Assembly (NCBI GenBank): GCA_018697195.1
Contig: CM031873.1
Span: 3,755,175 to 3,819,174, forward strand
From: Certhia americana
Lineage: Eukaryota; Chordata; Aves; Passeriformes; Certhiidae
Direction: 5' to 3'
Length of the DNA: 64,000 nt
Below are positions 9,713 to 22,748 of this stretch, piece after piece. Every line of letters begins with the position of its first letter. Within the stretch, counting starts at the first letter, position 1. Position numbers and translations under genes: made by a program. The notes under the pieces were generated by a model. That model searched no databases. It was not told where the DNA came from and was given only the letters and a program-made list of their open reading frames with translations.

Positions 9713-12700
9713 TTTTCACTTGGTTGTTGTAGCTGGGCACAGGACAGTGGAGCTCAAAACATTGGATTGACTCTTGTGGGTGATAAAATCTGTAGGTTCA
9801 GTGCCCACAGCCTGCTAAAAGCTTTCCAGTGCCTCCTGTGAGACTTGGCCTGTTGGGTGTGAATGAGGCTACCTGAAAGTCCTGGCCACTGCTGAGGTCC
9901 TTCATGTCCTTAAATCCTTTTTGGATTAAAGCAGACCAAGAGATGTGAGTCTCCCAAGTTACTGATAAGCTTTGTGGGAGAGGCAGAGTCTGTGTGTGCT
10001 GCCCCAACCCCTGTTCTACATCTTTGGTGGTTGCTGTGGTCCCCAGCTCTGTGACTTGAAGCTCAGATAATTCTATTTGGAGGCTGGGTAATTTCTCCAT
10101 CAAACTTCTCTGCATGGTTAAAGACCACATATGAAAGTGCAGCAGCACTTGTACTGTTTGATGCTGTGTTTTCTTCTCAGCCCCTTTCTCTCCTGTCCTT
10201 CACCTCTCCTGGCTTTCAGTGCTGTGCTTTTAAGCTCTTAAATCAATCTGGCTTTAGGTTAAGGGCAATCCATAACATGCAAGAGCAGAAATCACACAGG
10301 AGAGGCTGTGTAGGGCAGGAGAGCCCCAACCAGCTGCTGACACCTTCCCCCGTGATCTGCCCCTGTCTCAAGTCCTTCACCCTCGATGCTCACCAGTAAC
10401 AAACACCAGCTTTGTGTTAAACACACCACTGCAAAATGCCAAATGCCTGAAATCACAGGTTTTAGAGGTGTTGGTACCCTCAGGGTGGCAGGGCAGGAGC
10501 TCTGTTTCCCTCTGTTTCCCTGGGACAGCACTCAGTCCACTGTGGGACTTTTGCTTTGCAGTACTGGAAACTTCCAGATGAGATGGGATAATCATTACAA
10601 CAGTGGAAAAACGCTAAGGGAAATTTACTTTAATGAGTGCAGCTACCAGGGAAGCAGGTACTGCTTTGGTCCTGTGGCTGACTGGAGAAGAACCACATAA
10701 AGAGCTGTTGGTGCTCACAGGGCTCGTGGTGCGCTCACAGGCACAAATAACTGATTCCAAAGTTGATATAATCAGAGAGTAAAAGACGATTGGGTGTTAT
10801 AGGTTAAGCTGTTGTAAATTAAAGCAGCTCTGCTGAGCTCATTGCAGTTGTTCTGGGTTATTGCAAATGAAAGTGAGAGGAGTTGTCTCTGTTTTTCCAG
10901 CGGTGATTGGTTGGAAAATGCCATTTTCTGGTATGTGAGTAAAAGTGAGTGGGGCAACTCGGTCTTCATAAAACAGAATATTTCCTGTTAGGGTCTTTCT
11001 CTGTGTACTTTAAGCCAGACAGACCTGTTGTCCTCTTACAAGCTGCAAATTACACAGGCAAATGTAATTACCCATTCCCTTTGTTATTAGTGTGCAGTTG
11101 GAAGCTTCAAGCAATCGTCCCTTTCTTGGTATTTCAAAGCTTACTTGAAAGATGCATCCTTGATATTGAACACAATGAGATGTCCTTTTTTTTTTTTAAA
11201 TTCAATTAAACATTTGCCTACTGTGACTCTTTATTCACTGCAAATTGTCTCTGTAAATAATCTTCATCAAAAGTCAGAACCAATCCCCATTAGTTGTTTA
11301 GATTAATTAATGAGTCCCCCTGGAGCCACCCAAATGAATTCAATTTAAACGTCAACAACTTGGCTATGGAGTTTCCCAGGTTGGCATTAAGACAATATTA
11401 AACCTGCAATAAGTCACATTTAAAATGTTAATTCAAAGAAGCTCTCCATTTAGAGCATTTAATTAAATCCTTAAATAAACTGCATGGGCTCAATACCAGA
11501 TGGTTCTGCATTTTCATTGCAGCAGAGAGCCTTGAAGTCATTGAGGGAAGTAATATTGGAGGCATGGTGAAGATAACCAGGATATATAGTGTAATAAAAT
11601 CTAATCTTGTTTCCAGCAGGGAGATTCAGTGTATGTACACAACCTAGGCTAAAATTGTAAGTTAATTACATTAACCCCAGTGTACTCTGGTATCTGAGCA
11701 GCCAGAGATGAAATTAGTCTTTTTCCTATCATAAGATTCTTTTCAACTTCACTATATTAATTTTTAGCCAAATACTTACTCATAAGGAAAATTGAAGTTA
11801 ATGTAACCAAAGACAAAGTAATGCAGTCTTAATATTCTGAAGGGATTATGGAGGGCCGTGAAAATACACTTTGCAAATGTCACTCACTTTGAATGGATTT
11901 GTGGTGGGAAGGTGGGGGAAAAAGAATTATGGCTGTGATCCGCACCATGCTGGGGTTTAATAAAAGTCATGATTTAAGAAATGTGGGCCTTGGGATAAAA
12001 AAAAAAAAAAAGCTAAAAAAAGAGAGGAAAAGAGATAAACACCTCTGTTCAAAGGCTCAAGTTGACAAGACATGGTGAATGTCCCCCTCTGTCAGATGAC
12101 AGATCCTTGAAATCAAGCTGAAGTTGAAATTCTGGAAGGTGATTTGGGTTTGGACACCTCATTCAAATATCTGTATGTTTGGGGATATTTTTGGTCCTTG
12201 TTGCAAGGAATATCCTTTTTATACCACCCGTTTGCGTGGTAAAATTTCTGCAAACAAGTAAAGGCAGACATTTTCCCTTGGCAGAAATCAAAATTATATT
12301 GGGATGATAAAGTGAGGTTTTCTTTTTGTTTACTTGTTTCTTTAAAAGTTGCTTTTGCAATCACTCTTTGGGTGCCAGTGAGATGATGCCACTGGTTGAA
12401 AAGTTGTCCACAGTTTCTTTCCTGCCTCTAAAACCCAGACCCTTTCCCAGTGCCAGATGCCTCCTCTGGGTGCTTGAGGCAGCCTCCTGGAACAGCTCAA
12501 GGAGCAGATCAGCCCTCTGGGGCTCAGCTCCAGGGCTGAAAGCCACCATGAGAAAATTCAGCCTGTTCCCTCCCTGCCAGCTGTAAACCAGGGGTGTTAT
12601 TAATGTAGCTCGGCGAAGGGAATAACTTTTTCTCTTAATATTCAAGAAACTGTAATTCAATTTCCAAAAATATGGGTTTCTGCCTGTTGGGTAATAAAAC

Positions 12701-12789
12701 GCATCGGGGAGGAGGGATTACTTTGCTGTTGTGGCAGGGTAGATTTGCACAGTTTGGGCTTTGCTGGGACACAAGAGGGAGCTCAGGGT
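9713..12789. other. Unique non-coding sequence
   Basis: No gene. 11200-11540 is AT-rich and listed separately. T11 and A13 homopolymers occur near 11188 and 12000. Open frames up to 116 codons on either strand look random in composition. Confidence 0.5.
11200..11540. promoter_or_regulatory. Candidate conserved non-coding element
   Basis: Dense homeodomain-type cores: TTAATTAA at 11303-11310, an ATTTAATTAAAT block near 11458, and several TTTAAA/TTAA motifs, with almost no CpG and no repeat signature. The composition resembles developmental enhancers; conservation is untested. Confidence 0.28.
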
Positions 12790-13093
12790 GGGACCTGAGC
12801 CACATCAGCAACACAAATTTCATGTGTGGTGGCACGAAGGACTGGAGTTGTTGAGGAGCAGCCTGAGCCTGTCCCTGCTGGGGCTGAAAGGAGCCAGAAA
12901 GGTCTCTTCAAAACACTGGCACAGAGTGCCCAGAGAAGCTGTGGATGCCTCATCTCTGGAAACATTCAAGGAGAGGTTGGACAGGGCTCTTGAGCAATGT
13001 GGTCTAGTGGAAGGTGTCCCTGCCCATGGCACAGGGTCAGACTGGAGGAGCTTTAAAGGTCCCTTCCAGCCCCCATTCTGTGGTTCTAACTCT
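12790..13093 (+). mobile_element. CR1 LINE 3'-end fragment
   Basis: Clear CR1 3' region: 'cccagagaagctgtggatgc', 'ggagaggttggacagggctc', 'ggtgtccctgcccatggcac', ending 'cattctgtggttct'. A 113-codon open frame over it (12761-13102) is a chance reading of this non-coding repeat. 5'-truncated. Confidence 0.92.
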
Positions 13094-14138
13094 CCATCCT
13101 GACCCTAACCCATCCCATCCTATGGTGCTGGGGTGGCTTGGCCTCGTGCCTATGTTCCTTTCCTGTTGTCACAGCCCTGAGTGACGCTGGTGGCACCCAG
13201 GCCCTGCACGCCAGGATGTGGTCACCCTCCTCCAGCGAGCTGAGCTGTCTGTGCTGAGCCTGGGGGATGGAAACACCAAAGCTTTGTTGCTTTGATAATC
13301 CTGAGATGCCCTCAAAATTGAAAGGATGACTGCAATACCCCCTCTGATGCAGCTCCTTGTGGTCAGAGCCACTTCACTGATGGTGCTGAAGTAACCCATG
13401 ACTAATTATTTTATATAATTTAAAGGTAATAAGAACCCCCCAAATTTCCCCCTACATCCCTGCCTGTCTTCTCCTCCTCCCTTTCAAGGAAACTGCAGCT
13501 ATTTGGTGACCTGAAAACAGCTGGGGACAGTGGATGACCCAGTCTTGTGCCACTGTTTGCAGAGCCCCAGCCCTGCCAGCCCTCAGGGAGCTGCAGCCCT
13601 GCTGCTTTGTGGGGTCACACCCAGCTCCCCCCTGCAGGATCAGAGGGGACAGGGGCTGGTTGGGGTGGTTTAGGTCAAAAATGGGCCAAGTACCACACTG
13701 GGCTTGTTTACCCACACGTGTAGGAGTGATAAGATGAATTTGTAAAACTTTCCATCTCTTCTTTGCTTAGAGAAGCCTCAACTGAAACTCTCTGGAAATC
13801 CCCCAAACCTTGATCAACATGAAAAGCCACTGCAGTTTAAAAAACACGCAGACTGACAACTTCAGAATTACTAAAATTGAAAGTTTCTGACTGCAGTGCT
13901 CTCCCCACTCAGTCCCTGTGCTGGGAATGAGGCCAGCAGCACAGAGCATGGGGGTTGCTTTGGAAGGGATCCCCTGGAGGATTAGCTTTCCTCTCAGTGT
14001 GTGTCATGGTAATTGGGAGATGCTCTCCACCAGAGGCTGAATCAGAAAGCACTGGTGAATTTTACCTGTTTTCCTGCCTTCTCAGATTGTTTGGTTTGAT
14101 TTTTATTTATTATCTGAGGGTTACTTCTTGATCATGTG
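13094..14138. other. Unique non-coding sequence
   Basis: Moderately GC-rich in 13140-13740, AT-richer after. No element, gene or notable motif recognised. Confidence 0.5.
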
Positions 14139-14620
14139 TGTCCTGGTTTCAATTGGGATAAAGCTGATTTTCTTCTTAAAGTTGTTTTTTTGTTATGAAT
14201 TTAGCATGAGAATAGTGTTGATAACACATAGATGTTTTAGTTCTTGCCCCGTAGTCCTTACTTATTCAAGAACTTATCAGTGTCCTGTGCTTTGCCAGTG
14301 AGGAGCTGCACAAGAAACTGTGAGGGACAGGGCCAGGACAACTGACCCAAACTGGCCAAAAGAATATTCCAGGCCATGGAAAGTCATTCCCAGTGCATAA
14401 ACTGGGGGGAGTTGGCTGGGAGCTGCTGCTCAGGGGCAGTCTGGACATCATTCAGGGGTTGGTGAGCAGCTGTATTGTGCATCAGTTGTTTCTCTTGAGT
14501 CTTATTCCTGGTTTTATTCCTCTCCCCCTCCTTTTCATTACAATTATTATTGTTGTTTCTGTCATTAATATTATTAGTATACTTAATTTTGTTTCAATTA
14601 TCAAACCAAGAGAAGAAAAG
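14139..14620 (+). mobile_element. Bird-type endogenous retrovirus LTR (family F), 3' part eroded
   Basis: Starts TGTCCTGGTTTCAATTGGGA and continues with 'gttgataacaca.agatgttt', 'tgccagtgaggag', 'actggccaaaagaatattcc' and 'ggggggagttggctggga', a pattern I recognise from an abundant bird LTR. The TATA box is degraded to cataaact near 14396. The 3' part dissolves into an ATT-rich stretch (14536-14585), and the U5 end is not visible. No internal retroviral sequence follows. Confidence 0.8.
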
Positions 14621-17600
14621 CATGAGACTGATTTGGTTGTAGGACTTGGTCATTCACAGCCTGGTTTTATTTATTGCTTAATGAGGATTCATTCAATAGC
14701 AATGTTGGGCAGTTCTCCAGGTTTTAAAGACAAAACCTTGTCCATCCCTGCCTGGTGCCTTGGCACCTTCTTGTTTGCTCTGTGTTGGCTCTGCTGCATT
14801 TTGCTTTTGATCCTGTGGTTTGTACTCTGGGGCTTGAATTGGTTACCTGAGGCTGTGGGGACACAAAGGCAATGAGGAGCAGAAAATAACCCCAGAATGA
14901 TGCTTCCATTACCAAGGAGCTGTTTCCCCAGCAACACAAAGTTCTTGCCACGTGGCTGCTCTCAGATTGCCTATCCCTGCCCTGAAATGCCCTCTCTGGG
15001 CTGCAGGGAGGGTGAGTGCAGCCCAGAAACACCACTATTGGTACAGACCTGTAACGGGAAGCAAAAGGATGAGCTGGTACTGCTGTTGGTAGATTTATAA
15101 AAAAAAAAAAAATTAGAGTTATTTTTCCTTTTATGAGTCGAGCTCTGCCCAGTTCCTCCCAGCCAGACCTGTCATTCAGAGCCCACTCTCCTCCAGGTCC
15201 CTGCCATGGGACACACGTGCCAAGTGTGTGGCAAAATGTTGTGCCAGCACGTTGGAAGAGGTCCTGCAGATGCCACTCATTGTGTTGGCTGGAGGCCTGA
15301 AGAGCTGGCAAGCTCTGCATTTCCTCACACCATCTTTAAGTGTCAAAGCTGTATAAAAACCCATCCAGCACTGCAGTCTCAATGGCACAGCTCTGATTAA
15401 TGCATTTACCGGTGTCTCTTACGGCCGTGCTTGACCCCTGCACCTCCTTCACCCCACGTGGAGTCACCCCAGAGCCACCTTGGGTTTTGGGGAAGTTTTT
15501 GGAGTTTCATCCAGTTGGTATTTACCTGCAATTTCCTCTGTTTGACTCCAGCAATTATGTTTGTCCTTTCCTCTCAGCTTACCCTCTGTTCTGCTGCTCC
15601 CCTTGCTCTATGAAGTGGTAGGATAGATTATATTTAAAGCCTCTTTTATTTCTCCAGGGCTTGCTGGGCAAGGATTTATGAGTGTCTTAATTCCACAGCA
15701 CTTGAGGCAGGGGAGTGCTTGCCTGCTTCTTGGTGGCCAAAATGACTTCTGGTTTTGGATGTGGTCTCAGCTTTTCCAGTTATTTGTCTTCAGGATATTT
15801 TTTTTAAGTAATCATGCAAAAGAAACAATGTTATACGCCCAACACTGCACCCAAATTACCGAATACAGAGGTCCCACATGAATGAAGGCCCCTGCAGAGT
15901 CACTCTGTCCCATTCCCTCACCTCCAAACAGCATTGAGGATAAAATACTAATATGATTCCAACTTCTAAGCATAGCTGTATCTCTGTCAACAAGATTTCA
16001 TTGGTCAAAGGATAGGAACAGGCTGGCACAGTAAATTCAGCCACCAAGACATTTCTGCTGGCCACCCAGCCCACCAGGCACAGATTTCGTGGGAGTTCCC
16101 AGGCTTTCCTCGTGGTTTTCCCTACTCCTTAAATAAAGCTCCCTGATGTCGATGATTAAGAATTGCTGTGGGTGTGTAATAGCCATGTATGAATGTTTTT
16201 TTCATGTAGGTGAGCTTTACAGTCATTTCAAACAAAGTAAAAGAGAGCAGATCTTGCCTGTTGAACACTTGGCCGCCCCGTGGTGCTATTATTTTCAGGA
16301 GGGGTATGGAAGTGCTTTGCTGGCTCAGTTCTTTCCTTGGAGAAGTCAAGGGCAAACCTCTGCTCGCCTTCAGGGCTGACAGTGAGCTGCTGTTTTGTCT
16401 AGCTGAAAATCCCACCCTTCCTGGGTCAAGACAGGGTGTCTTGCTGCTGTGTCCTGGCTGTTGCCTAAACAAAACACCTCCTGAACTATTGATAGTAAAT
16501 AAATATTTTAACAAAGGTGTTTCTGCTGCCTTGATTTCCCCCACACACACTCCCCTCTGCATTCTTCAAGTAGCAGCAAAAAGGCAGAGAGATCCATATC
16601 CAGCTAATTTTCCCCCTGAGCAGTTACTGGAGTGGTCACAAGGAGCAGTCCTGTTCAACTCATTCAAAAGGAGGTCCCACAGCTCGTGGAAGGAGCTCTG
16701 TGGGATGCCCAAAGGCAAATGGAAAAGTGGAGAGCATAATTCGTGCGGGGCTTGGGGGTGGCATTGACTCTCTTTATATTCCGTGTGCTCAGCTCCAAAT
16801 GAGATGTAAACCGAAGATTCTTCTCACCTGCGGTCATTAAATGCCTTATGGCATTTTTCATAAGACTGGGGGATCTTGGTGAAATCCCAACTCGATTAAT
16901 TATATCCTGCTTCCCTGAAGTTCTTCCTGCGGTTACGAGGAGAGGCTGCATCTTTCCCTCCTTCCTGTGTTGTCAATTAGAGTGCAGGCTTGTTAGCTGA
17001 TTTATTATCTGTTTCCTTTCTAAAGAGGCTCAGAGGTGGTTTTGTCAGTGCTGAATGAAGTACAGAGTAAATAGTTTGTATACTGGAACACTGTGCTTAG
17101 GAAAGACTTTGGGAGATCTGGGGATGAAAATGTCTTGTGTGCTGCTTTTTTTTCCCCTCCCTTAATGAGGGCAAGCATAGCAAACATATCAAAGGTATCA
17201 ACCACCAAACAGTGAGTTCACCTGGGCTGGAAAAAACAGCTCAGAAACACATCTCTAAGATGTGACTGACTTGTCAGCTTTCTTTTTGTCCTCCTATGCT
17301 TGCATCCCCCCTAATCTGCATGGTGGCAGGTAATGCCTGGCTCCCAGGGACAAATCTCAAAGGGTTCTGCCCAGCATGCTGGAAATGGTGAACTGGGCCT
17401 GCAGCAATGACAAAAACCTCCTGTCGTAGCCTAAAGGTTCCTACACAACAATTCTGGGGCTCCCCAGAAAGTTTAACTGGCAGTTCTATTTAAAAAAATG
17501 AATTCTTGAAGGTAAAATTTGCAATTATTGCTGTCCCAGCTGTGTGGTAGACATGGGCTCCCCAGAACATGGGGATGAACATGGGGCAGAACATGGATCT

Positions 17601-18419
17601 TTGCTCTTGGAATGGGAAACTGGAAGCACTGGAGCCCTCATCCTGGGGCCAGTGCCAGCTGCCCATGGGGGATTTTGCTCATGCAATGCTCTCAACTGCA
17701 CAGCAACAGGCAAATGGTGATCATAGTGTGGTGAATGCCAGTTCTGTGCTGTACCCTTCCCTCCAAATCCCTCTTTAAGTCCAAATCCATGAAACAGATC
17801 CGTGGCTCTCTTCTCTCGTTGCCATCAAATGCTCCTGTGCTTGCATGAGTTCCTCCAGAGAAAAGTATTTTTTCTGGGTTTTTCTGTTGTGCTTGTCATA
17901 ATCTTATGCTGGACTTTTTGCTTTGCTTCATGGGCCAAAACAGAAGTGAGGTTTTAACTTCTTGAAAGGGAGGAAACACCTCAGAGTGTGTTCTGGGTGA
18001 CCTGGAGATGCTGCTGCCCACAGGTGGGAATGAGGCTGTTTGTGGGGCTGAAATCAGAGCTCTGAGTCAAAAATCAGAGCTCTGAGTCAAAGCTCAGTTC
18101 TCCTGGCACTGCCTCTTGCACTGGCTCTGTCCTTAGGCCCTGTGGTGAGGCTGTCACTTGCCCCTGGGGAGCCCAGCCCAGGGCAGCTGCACAGCACCGG
18201 GTGGGAGTTCCAGGCTGTGCCCTTTGCCCAGCTCCTCCCAAAACCTGTGACACAGAAATCTGGGGCAGCCTTAGGGGCTCAGGAGCTGCAGGGAGGATTT
18301 GGCAGGGCTGCTCCACACCCGTGACCTGCTCATCCAGGGGACCCTGGGAAGGGGAGACTCTCCACACGTTTGTGGCATGTCAAGCACAGCTCAGTTCTGG
18401 TAGCTTCTCCCACCTTTGA
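14621..18419. other. Unique non-coding sequence
   Basis: No gene or interspersed repeat recognised. Small features are A13 near 15101, an inverted repeat AATGCC-TTAT-GGCATT at 16840-16855, and the 20-bp duplication at 18051. The long open frames at 14724-15320 (minus) and 16210-16767 (plus) have no recognisable domain. Confidence 0.5.
18051..18090. repeat. Exact 20-bp tandem duplication
   Basis: The unit aaatcagagctctgagtcaa is repeated exactly once. Each unit contains the palindrome cagagctctg. Confidence 0.95.
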
Positions 18420-18740
18420 CTAATTGCTGACCTGACATCTTTCTGATAGTGACCTTGTTTCAGCTAGTAATTCAAATATCTTTCAGTGTCAGAAATAATA
18501 AGTGCCACAGTGAGATGAACAAGCAGAGCTTAAGTTGAACACAGATTAATGGGGTTTTAATATTCCTAATTTAATCACTCCTTTCTGTCTGAATGTGTGC
18601 AACATGATGTAGCAGCTAATTATTTTTTTAACCATGATGAGGATCTTTCCTAATCATTTTTATATTTAACATGAATGAAGGGAGGGCAGTGATTAATGAG
18701 GGAATAAATCTTACGAAACAGAAGCAAGCACATGATCAGT
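18420..18740. promoter_or_regulatory. Candidate conserved non-coding element
   Basis: AT-rich island with TAATTA at 18617-18622 and repeated attaat/taattt motifs across about 300 bp, flanked by GC-richer sequence. Compositional evidence only. Confidence 0.22.
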
Positions 18741-20229
18741 TAAAAATACAGCTGTCTGATTATTTTTTTTTCCCTTTCCCTGTACTGCAAATACTTAACC
18801 AGCTGCACCTTCCCAGCTCAACAGTGAGCTGTCTTCAGCCCTAAAGAAAGACCTGAAACTTTGCTTATACCTCCAGTGCTTCTGTTGGCATCTCTCTGCG
18901 TGATCATCTTTGTGATGAATGCAGAATTAGTTTTCTCTCTCTCAAAAAAAAAAAAAAAGAAATGAAAAAAAAGAGAAAAACTTTGCCCCACTAGATACAT
19001 TAATGGTTGGATAGATGTCTTTTCAAATATTTGTTCCTGACAGGGTGTTTGGAATTGCAGATGAGAAGCAAACCAGCTCTCAGCATCTGTCTATTGCTAC
19101 TGTATGTTTCCATTGTGTGAAGCAGAGACAAAGCCAGGCAATTCAAAGCTTAAGTGGATGCTCTTGAGATCTTTCATTTCCCCCAGTCTTCCCTCCTTTT
19201 TCCCACACTTGGCTGCATCTCTTCTGTCTAAATTCTCCTTTCCCTTCCATCCCTCAATCCCCGTGTGCTGGTTTGAGGAGTCTGTCTTCTCCCTGTCATT
19301 TGTCCCCTCCCTCCCCCTCGGGTTCCTTTGTGCACCCCCACTGATTTAGGGGTTTTGTTGAGCTCTCAGGCTGGAGGATGGCTCAGAGATGAAGGTTGTA
19401 ATTATCAGAAGAGGTTTTTCCTCACTGTTGGAGTGCATCTCGATGGTGTCAGTCCACAGCACAGTCTGCTCTCAGGGCTGTTGTTCCAGGGCTGTGTTGT
19501 TTTTCAGGGCAGCTTTTTGGGGGATGATCACTGGAATTGGGCACTGCACAAGCTGTGCTGGAGCCCTCGCTCAGCCGGGCAGTGGGGGCTTGGCAAATTC
19601 AGCTTTGGGTTGAGGACCTGGGGTTTACCCATGGAAAGCTGCAGCTGTGAACCCGACAATGTCTTCTGCTCCCTATGGCCATGGATAATCTGTGGCACAA
19701 TCCAGAAGGGATTTGAGGGTTTCACTGGGATGGTTTGATTTTGGATGTGTATTCTGGATTTTTGGGGTTTGGGGGTTCTTGTGATGCTGTTTGGTTGGGG
19801 AGGCTCTGTGGAAACACTGCATTCAGCCATGGAGATAATTCACTGGGTTTCTCAGCAACGTGAGGTCACTTTGGATGTGTCTCTTCTCACCAGCTGATAA
19901 GCAGAATTTTAAAAACCGATCAAGATGAGCTGTGCCCGAGCAGTGCTGGCAGCTCCCCTCTAACCCTGGCGTCTTCTGCAGATAGTAAAAATTATCTAAT
20001 TGGCTAAAAAAGAAAGATAGGCTTAGCTGCAAATTCTGCTGCTTAACACCTTGTCATTCCTTCTTGTTGAGCAGAGAACAACCAAGCTCAGAGAATCAGT
20101 GTTTCAGGCACCAGTGACATGTACCCCATGCTTGATGGATGCTTGGGAATTTTGGGATCCTGTCATGCAGTGCAGGCAGAGTCCAGGAGGGCTCTGGGCT
20201 GATGCAGTGCAGAGGGATAGAAGAACGTG
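18741..20229. other. Unique non-coding sequence
   Basis: Contains A15 at 18944-18958. The stretch 19130-19330 is pyrimidine-rich. No gene or element recognised. Confidence 0.5.
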
Positions 20230-20890
20230 AGGAAATAATAGTATGTTGGACCAGTTCCTAAAATTAAGTTTGGTTTTTTTTCCTTTTTTTCCAGCGAGGC
20301 ACTTAATTAAAATTTTGCTCTTGCAGATCAGATCTGGTTCTTGCTGTGTAAATGTTACTCAGTCACAAGAAGAGCAGAGGAAAGATGGTTATTTGCAGAT
20401 CCAAGATCAGTAACGTGTGCTGGGAGCAGATGCTGGCTGGGGGGATCCTGTGTATGTGCAGCCAGCAGAAAAGATCCATTCTCCTGTTGAGGGAAGAGGG
20501 AGACTCAAATCAGGAGCAGAATTCTTTCCAAATTTTTTTTTTCCTGAGACTTTTTTTTCCCTGAAGTTTCCTCAGCCACTTTCTGCAGCATTGCAAATGA
20601 CAGTGGCATAATTACATTTGTCTTCCAAACTGCCTTTCCTTGAGGGCAAGCTCCACTTTGGCCTTGATTCGATTGTGTACTTTTAATCTCAAAGAAAAGC
20701 TAATGCATAAGTATTCATTACACAATTGCATTTTTCTATGGTCAACATCCCCTCTTATAATTACAGGTTCCAGCGGAATGTCATTTCTTTTCTCTCTACT
20801 TCAGCTCCCTCACAGCACAGGCGTCTCCTACTCCTGAAGCTTCCTTGCATTCATGTAATAAATAAATAATCACACCTTTTCTGCTGTCAA
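20230..20890. promoter_or_regulatory. Candidate conserved non-coding element
   Basis: TTAATTAA at 20303-20310, 'ctaatgcataagtattcatt' near 20699, and other ATTA cores over about 600 bp. No repeat signature. Boundaries are arbitrary. Confidence 0.22.
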
Positions 20891-22019
20891 AGCTGAAAAC
20901 ATGCACAGCTGTGTGCCACAAGATACACTGGGACTGCAAGGTACAACATTTCTTAATTAGACTGACCTGAAGGTTGTTGGGTTTTTTCTTTTCCTTTTTC
21001 TATTTTTTTTTTCAAAGCAGCTTCATTAGCTCAGGAGCTTAATTGCAAATGACTAGACAAGCTTTGCTCGTGGTTATTGGGAAAGGTTAGAGTATTTTTC
21101 ACTGGGGATTAGATCCTGGGAGACGTTTTGCAGCTTGATTTTGTCGGGAAGGTTTTAGGTGTGCTCAGAGCATCTTAGCACTAGGCTCAGAATTAGCAAA
21201 ATAATTAGAAGTTCAAAGCAGAGAGGGGGGCTGGGGCAAAGCCCAGCCAACCTTTTTGATCTTACAAGCCACATTGCAAAATCCACATGGAATTGGGAGA
21301 AACAGGCCTTGGAAAGTGAGCTCTGGAAGCAGAACTGGAGGCTGCCAGGTTTCTACTCTGCTGTGTTACAGGATGGGGAATGAATATGAGACGGGAAGTT
21401 AGAAATTAGAAGGGAATTACTTATGTACTTAAACAATGTTTATTGCTTAAAATTTGCTCATGCTGGGCTTGCAATTTGTTAGAGTTGTAAAAGTTAATTT
21501 TTCTGTGTATCAGATAAAGCCAGGCTGGGCTGTGGGACCAGCAAAACTCCCTGAGGCTCTGCTGAGCAGCTCCCTCCAGCAGTGGGGAGTTCATGGTCCC
21601 CCAGGTATCCTTCCAGCACAGCTCTACACTAATGTGCTCCCTGCTGGAGGACATGGTTGTGGTACCTGATGGCCTCTGTCACTTGGTCTGTGTCACAGAG
21701 TTTGTTGACAGCATCTCTGGAGCGAGATTGATTTCATTGGTAACACTAATGCAGGGTCTTTGCAGCTGCCATGCACTTTGAAGGTGTCTTCCTTGATTTC
21801 TTGGAGGAGTCACCTTGCCACAAGGCTCTACAATGAACTGGGGGATTTGGGGGATCCCTGGGAGAGGTTTCCATGTTCCTACATGGTGTAAAACAGGTGA
21901 GGCAGTTCCCTGCCACACAGGGGGCTCCTTGGGGGGTGTCAGAAAAATCTGGAAAAGGGTTACTTTGTACTGATTAGTGTGTCCTGTGCTTCTGTGCTTT
22001 GTACCTGGTGCTGATACAG
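20891..22019. other. Unique non-coding sequence
   Basis: No gene or element recognised; only chance open frames. Confidence 0.5.
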
Positions 22020-22140
22020 ATGTGCAGCCCCATCCCTGGAAGTGTCCAGGGTTGGGTTGGACAGGGCTTGGAGCAACCTAGGATAGTGGAAGGCATCTCA
22101 GCCCATGTAGAATGAGATTATATGTACAGTCCCTTCCTGT
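22020..22140 (+). mobile_element. CR1 LINE 3'-end fragment
   Basis: 'ccctggaagtgtccagggtt', 'gttggacagggcttggagca' and 'agtggaaggcatctcagccc' match the CR1 3' region. It loses similarity just before the LTR that starts at 22154, and a short CR1-like tail reappears after that LTR. Confidence 0.85.
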
Positions 22141-22153
22141 ACACTCCTCTAAT

Positions 22154-22747
22154 TGTCCTGGGTGATTTCAGACCCTGGCACGGGGCTCAGAGACCTTGGC
22201 ACGGAGTCAAAAACACCTCTGCCTTTGATTTTAGCCCTTGGGAGAAATTACCATCTCTGTGTGAGGATTGACAGGCCACAAGAGTTTGAGTAGAGTGAGA
22301 GTTAATTTGTCCCAGGGTGAAAAGTAGAATTTTGGGGTTTTTAGAATGGGGGTTCAGGGGGCAAGATGGAAGAACCTGAGTGTGCCCTGTCCTTCTTCTT
22401 GTTCTTCTTCTTGTCCTCCATCTTCTGCTGTGATGGTGGCACTTTCTGGTTGGTTTAGAGTAGAGACTGACTGTCTAACATGGGTGATAAGTATTGGAAA
22501 ACTATTGTAAATAAAGTATACATAGTTTTTAGTATAAAAATAAACACCACCCTGAGGGAGGTGGATTTTGCCTTGGACTGACTTGCTGAGAGGAGCTCTG
22601 CTAGTCAGGGAAAGAATGGAATAGATAAGGAAAAATAAACAACCTTGAAAAACAGAAGAGACGGCTCTCAAACTTTTCATTGATCATGGGGCTGGGAGAA
22701 AAAGACTTTCTAATATCTTGGGAATCATCAAAGCCATCAAAAACCCC
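22154..22747 (+). mobile_element. Endogenous retrovirus LTR (family E, copy 1)
   Basis: TG start at 22154, TATAAAAA at 22533-22540 and AATAAA at 22634-22639, 101 bases apart, the same spacing as in copy 2 (45243). The 3' two thirds match copies 2 and 3 closely, for example 'ggtggcactttctggttggt' near 22434. The first 150-200 bases do not match them, so this is a different subfamily or a recombinant LTR. No internal retroviral region follows. Confidence 0.8.
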
Positions 22748-22748
22748 A

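Noticed and set aside
12761..13102. 113-codon plus-strand frame
   Set aside because: It lies over the CR1 3' region, which is the non-coding tail of the LINE.
14393..14875. 160-codon plus-strand frame with hydrophobic, membrane-like stretches
   Set aside because: The hydrophobic part is a reading of the ATT/GTT-rich 3' part of the family F LTR and flanking sequence.
14724..15320. 198-codon minus-strand open frame
   Set aside because: Interrupted by a poly-phenylalanine stretch from A13 and without any recognisable family feature.
15206..15400. Short Cys/His-containing frame resembling a zinc-finger start (CQVCGKMLC)
   Set aside because: Only 64 codons, no complete finger and no neighbouring fingers; most likely chance.
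16210..16767. 185-codon plus-strand open frame
   Set aside because: No recognisable domain, no splice context I can defend, and a competing frame on the opposite strand.
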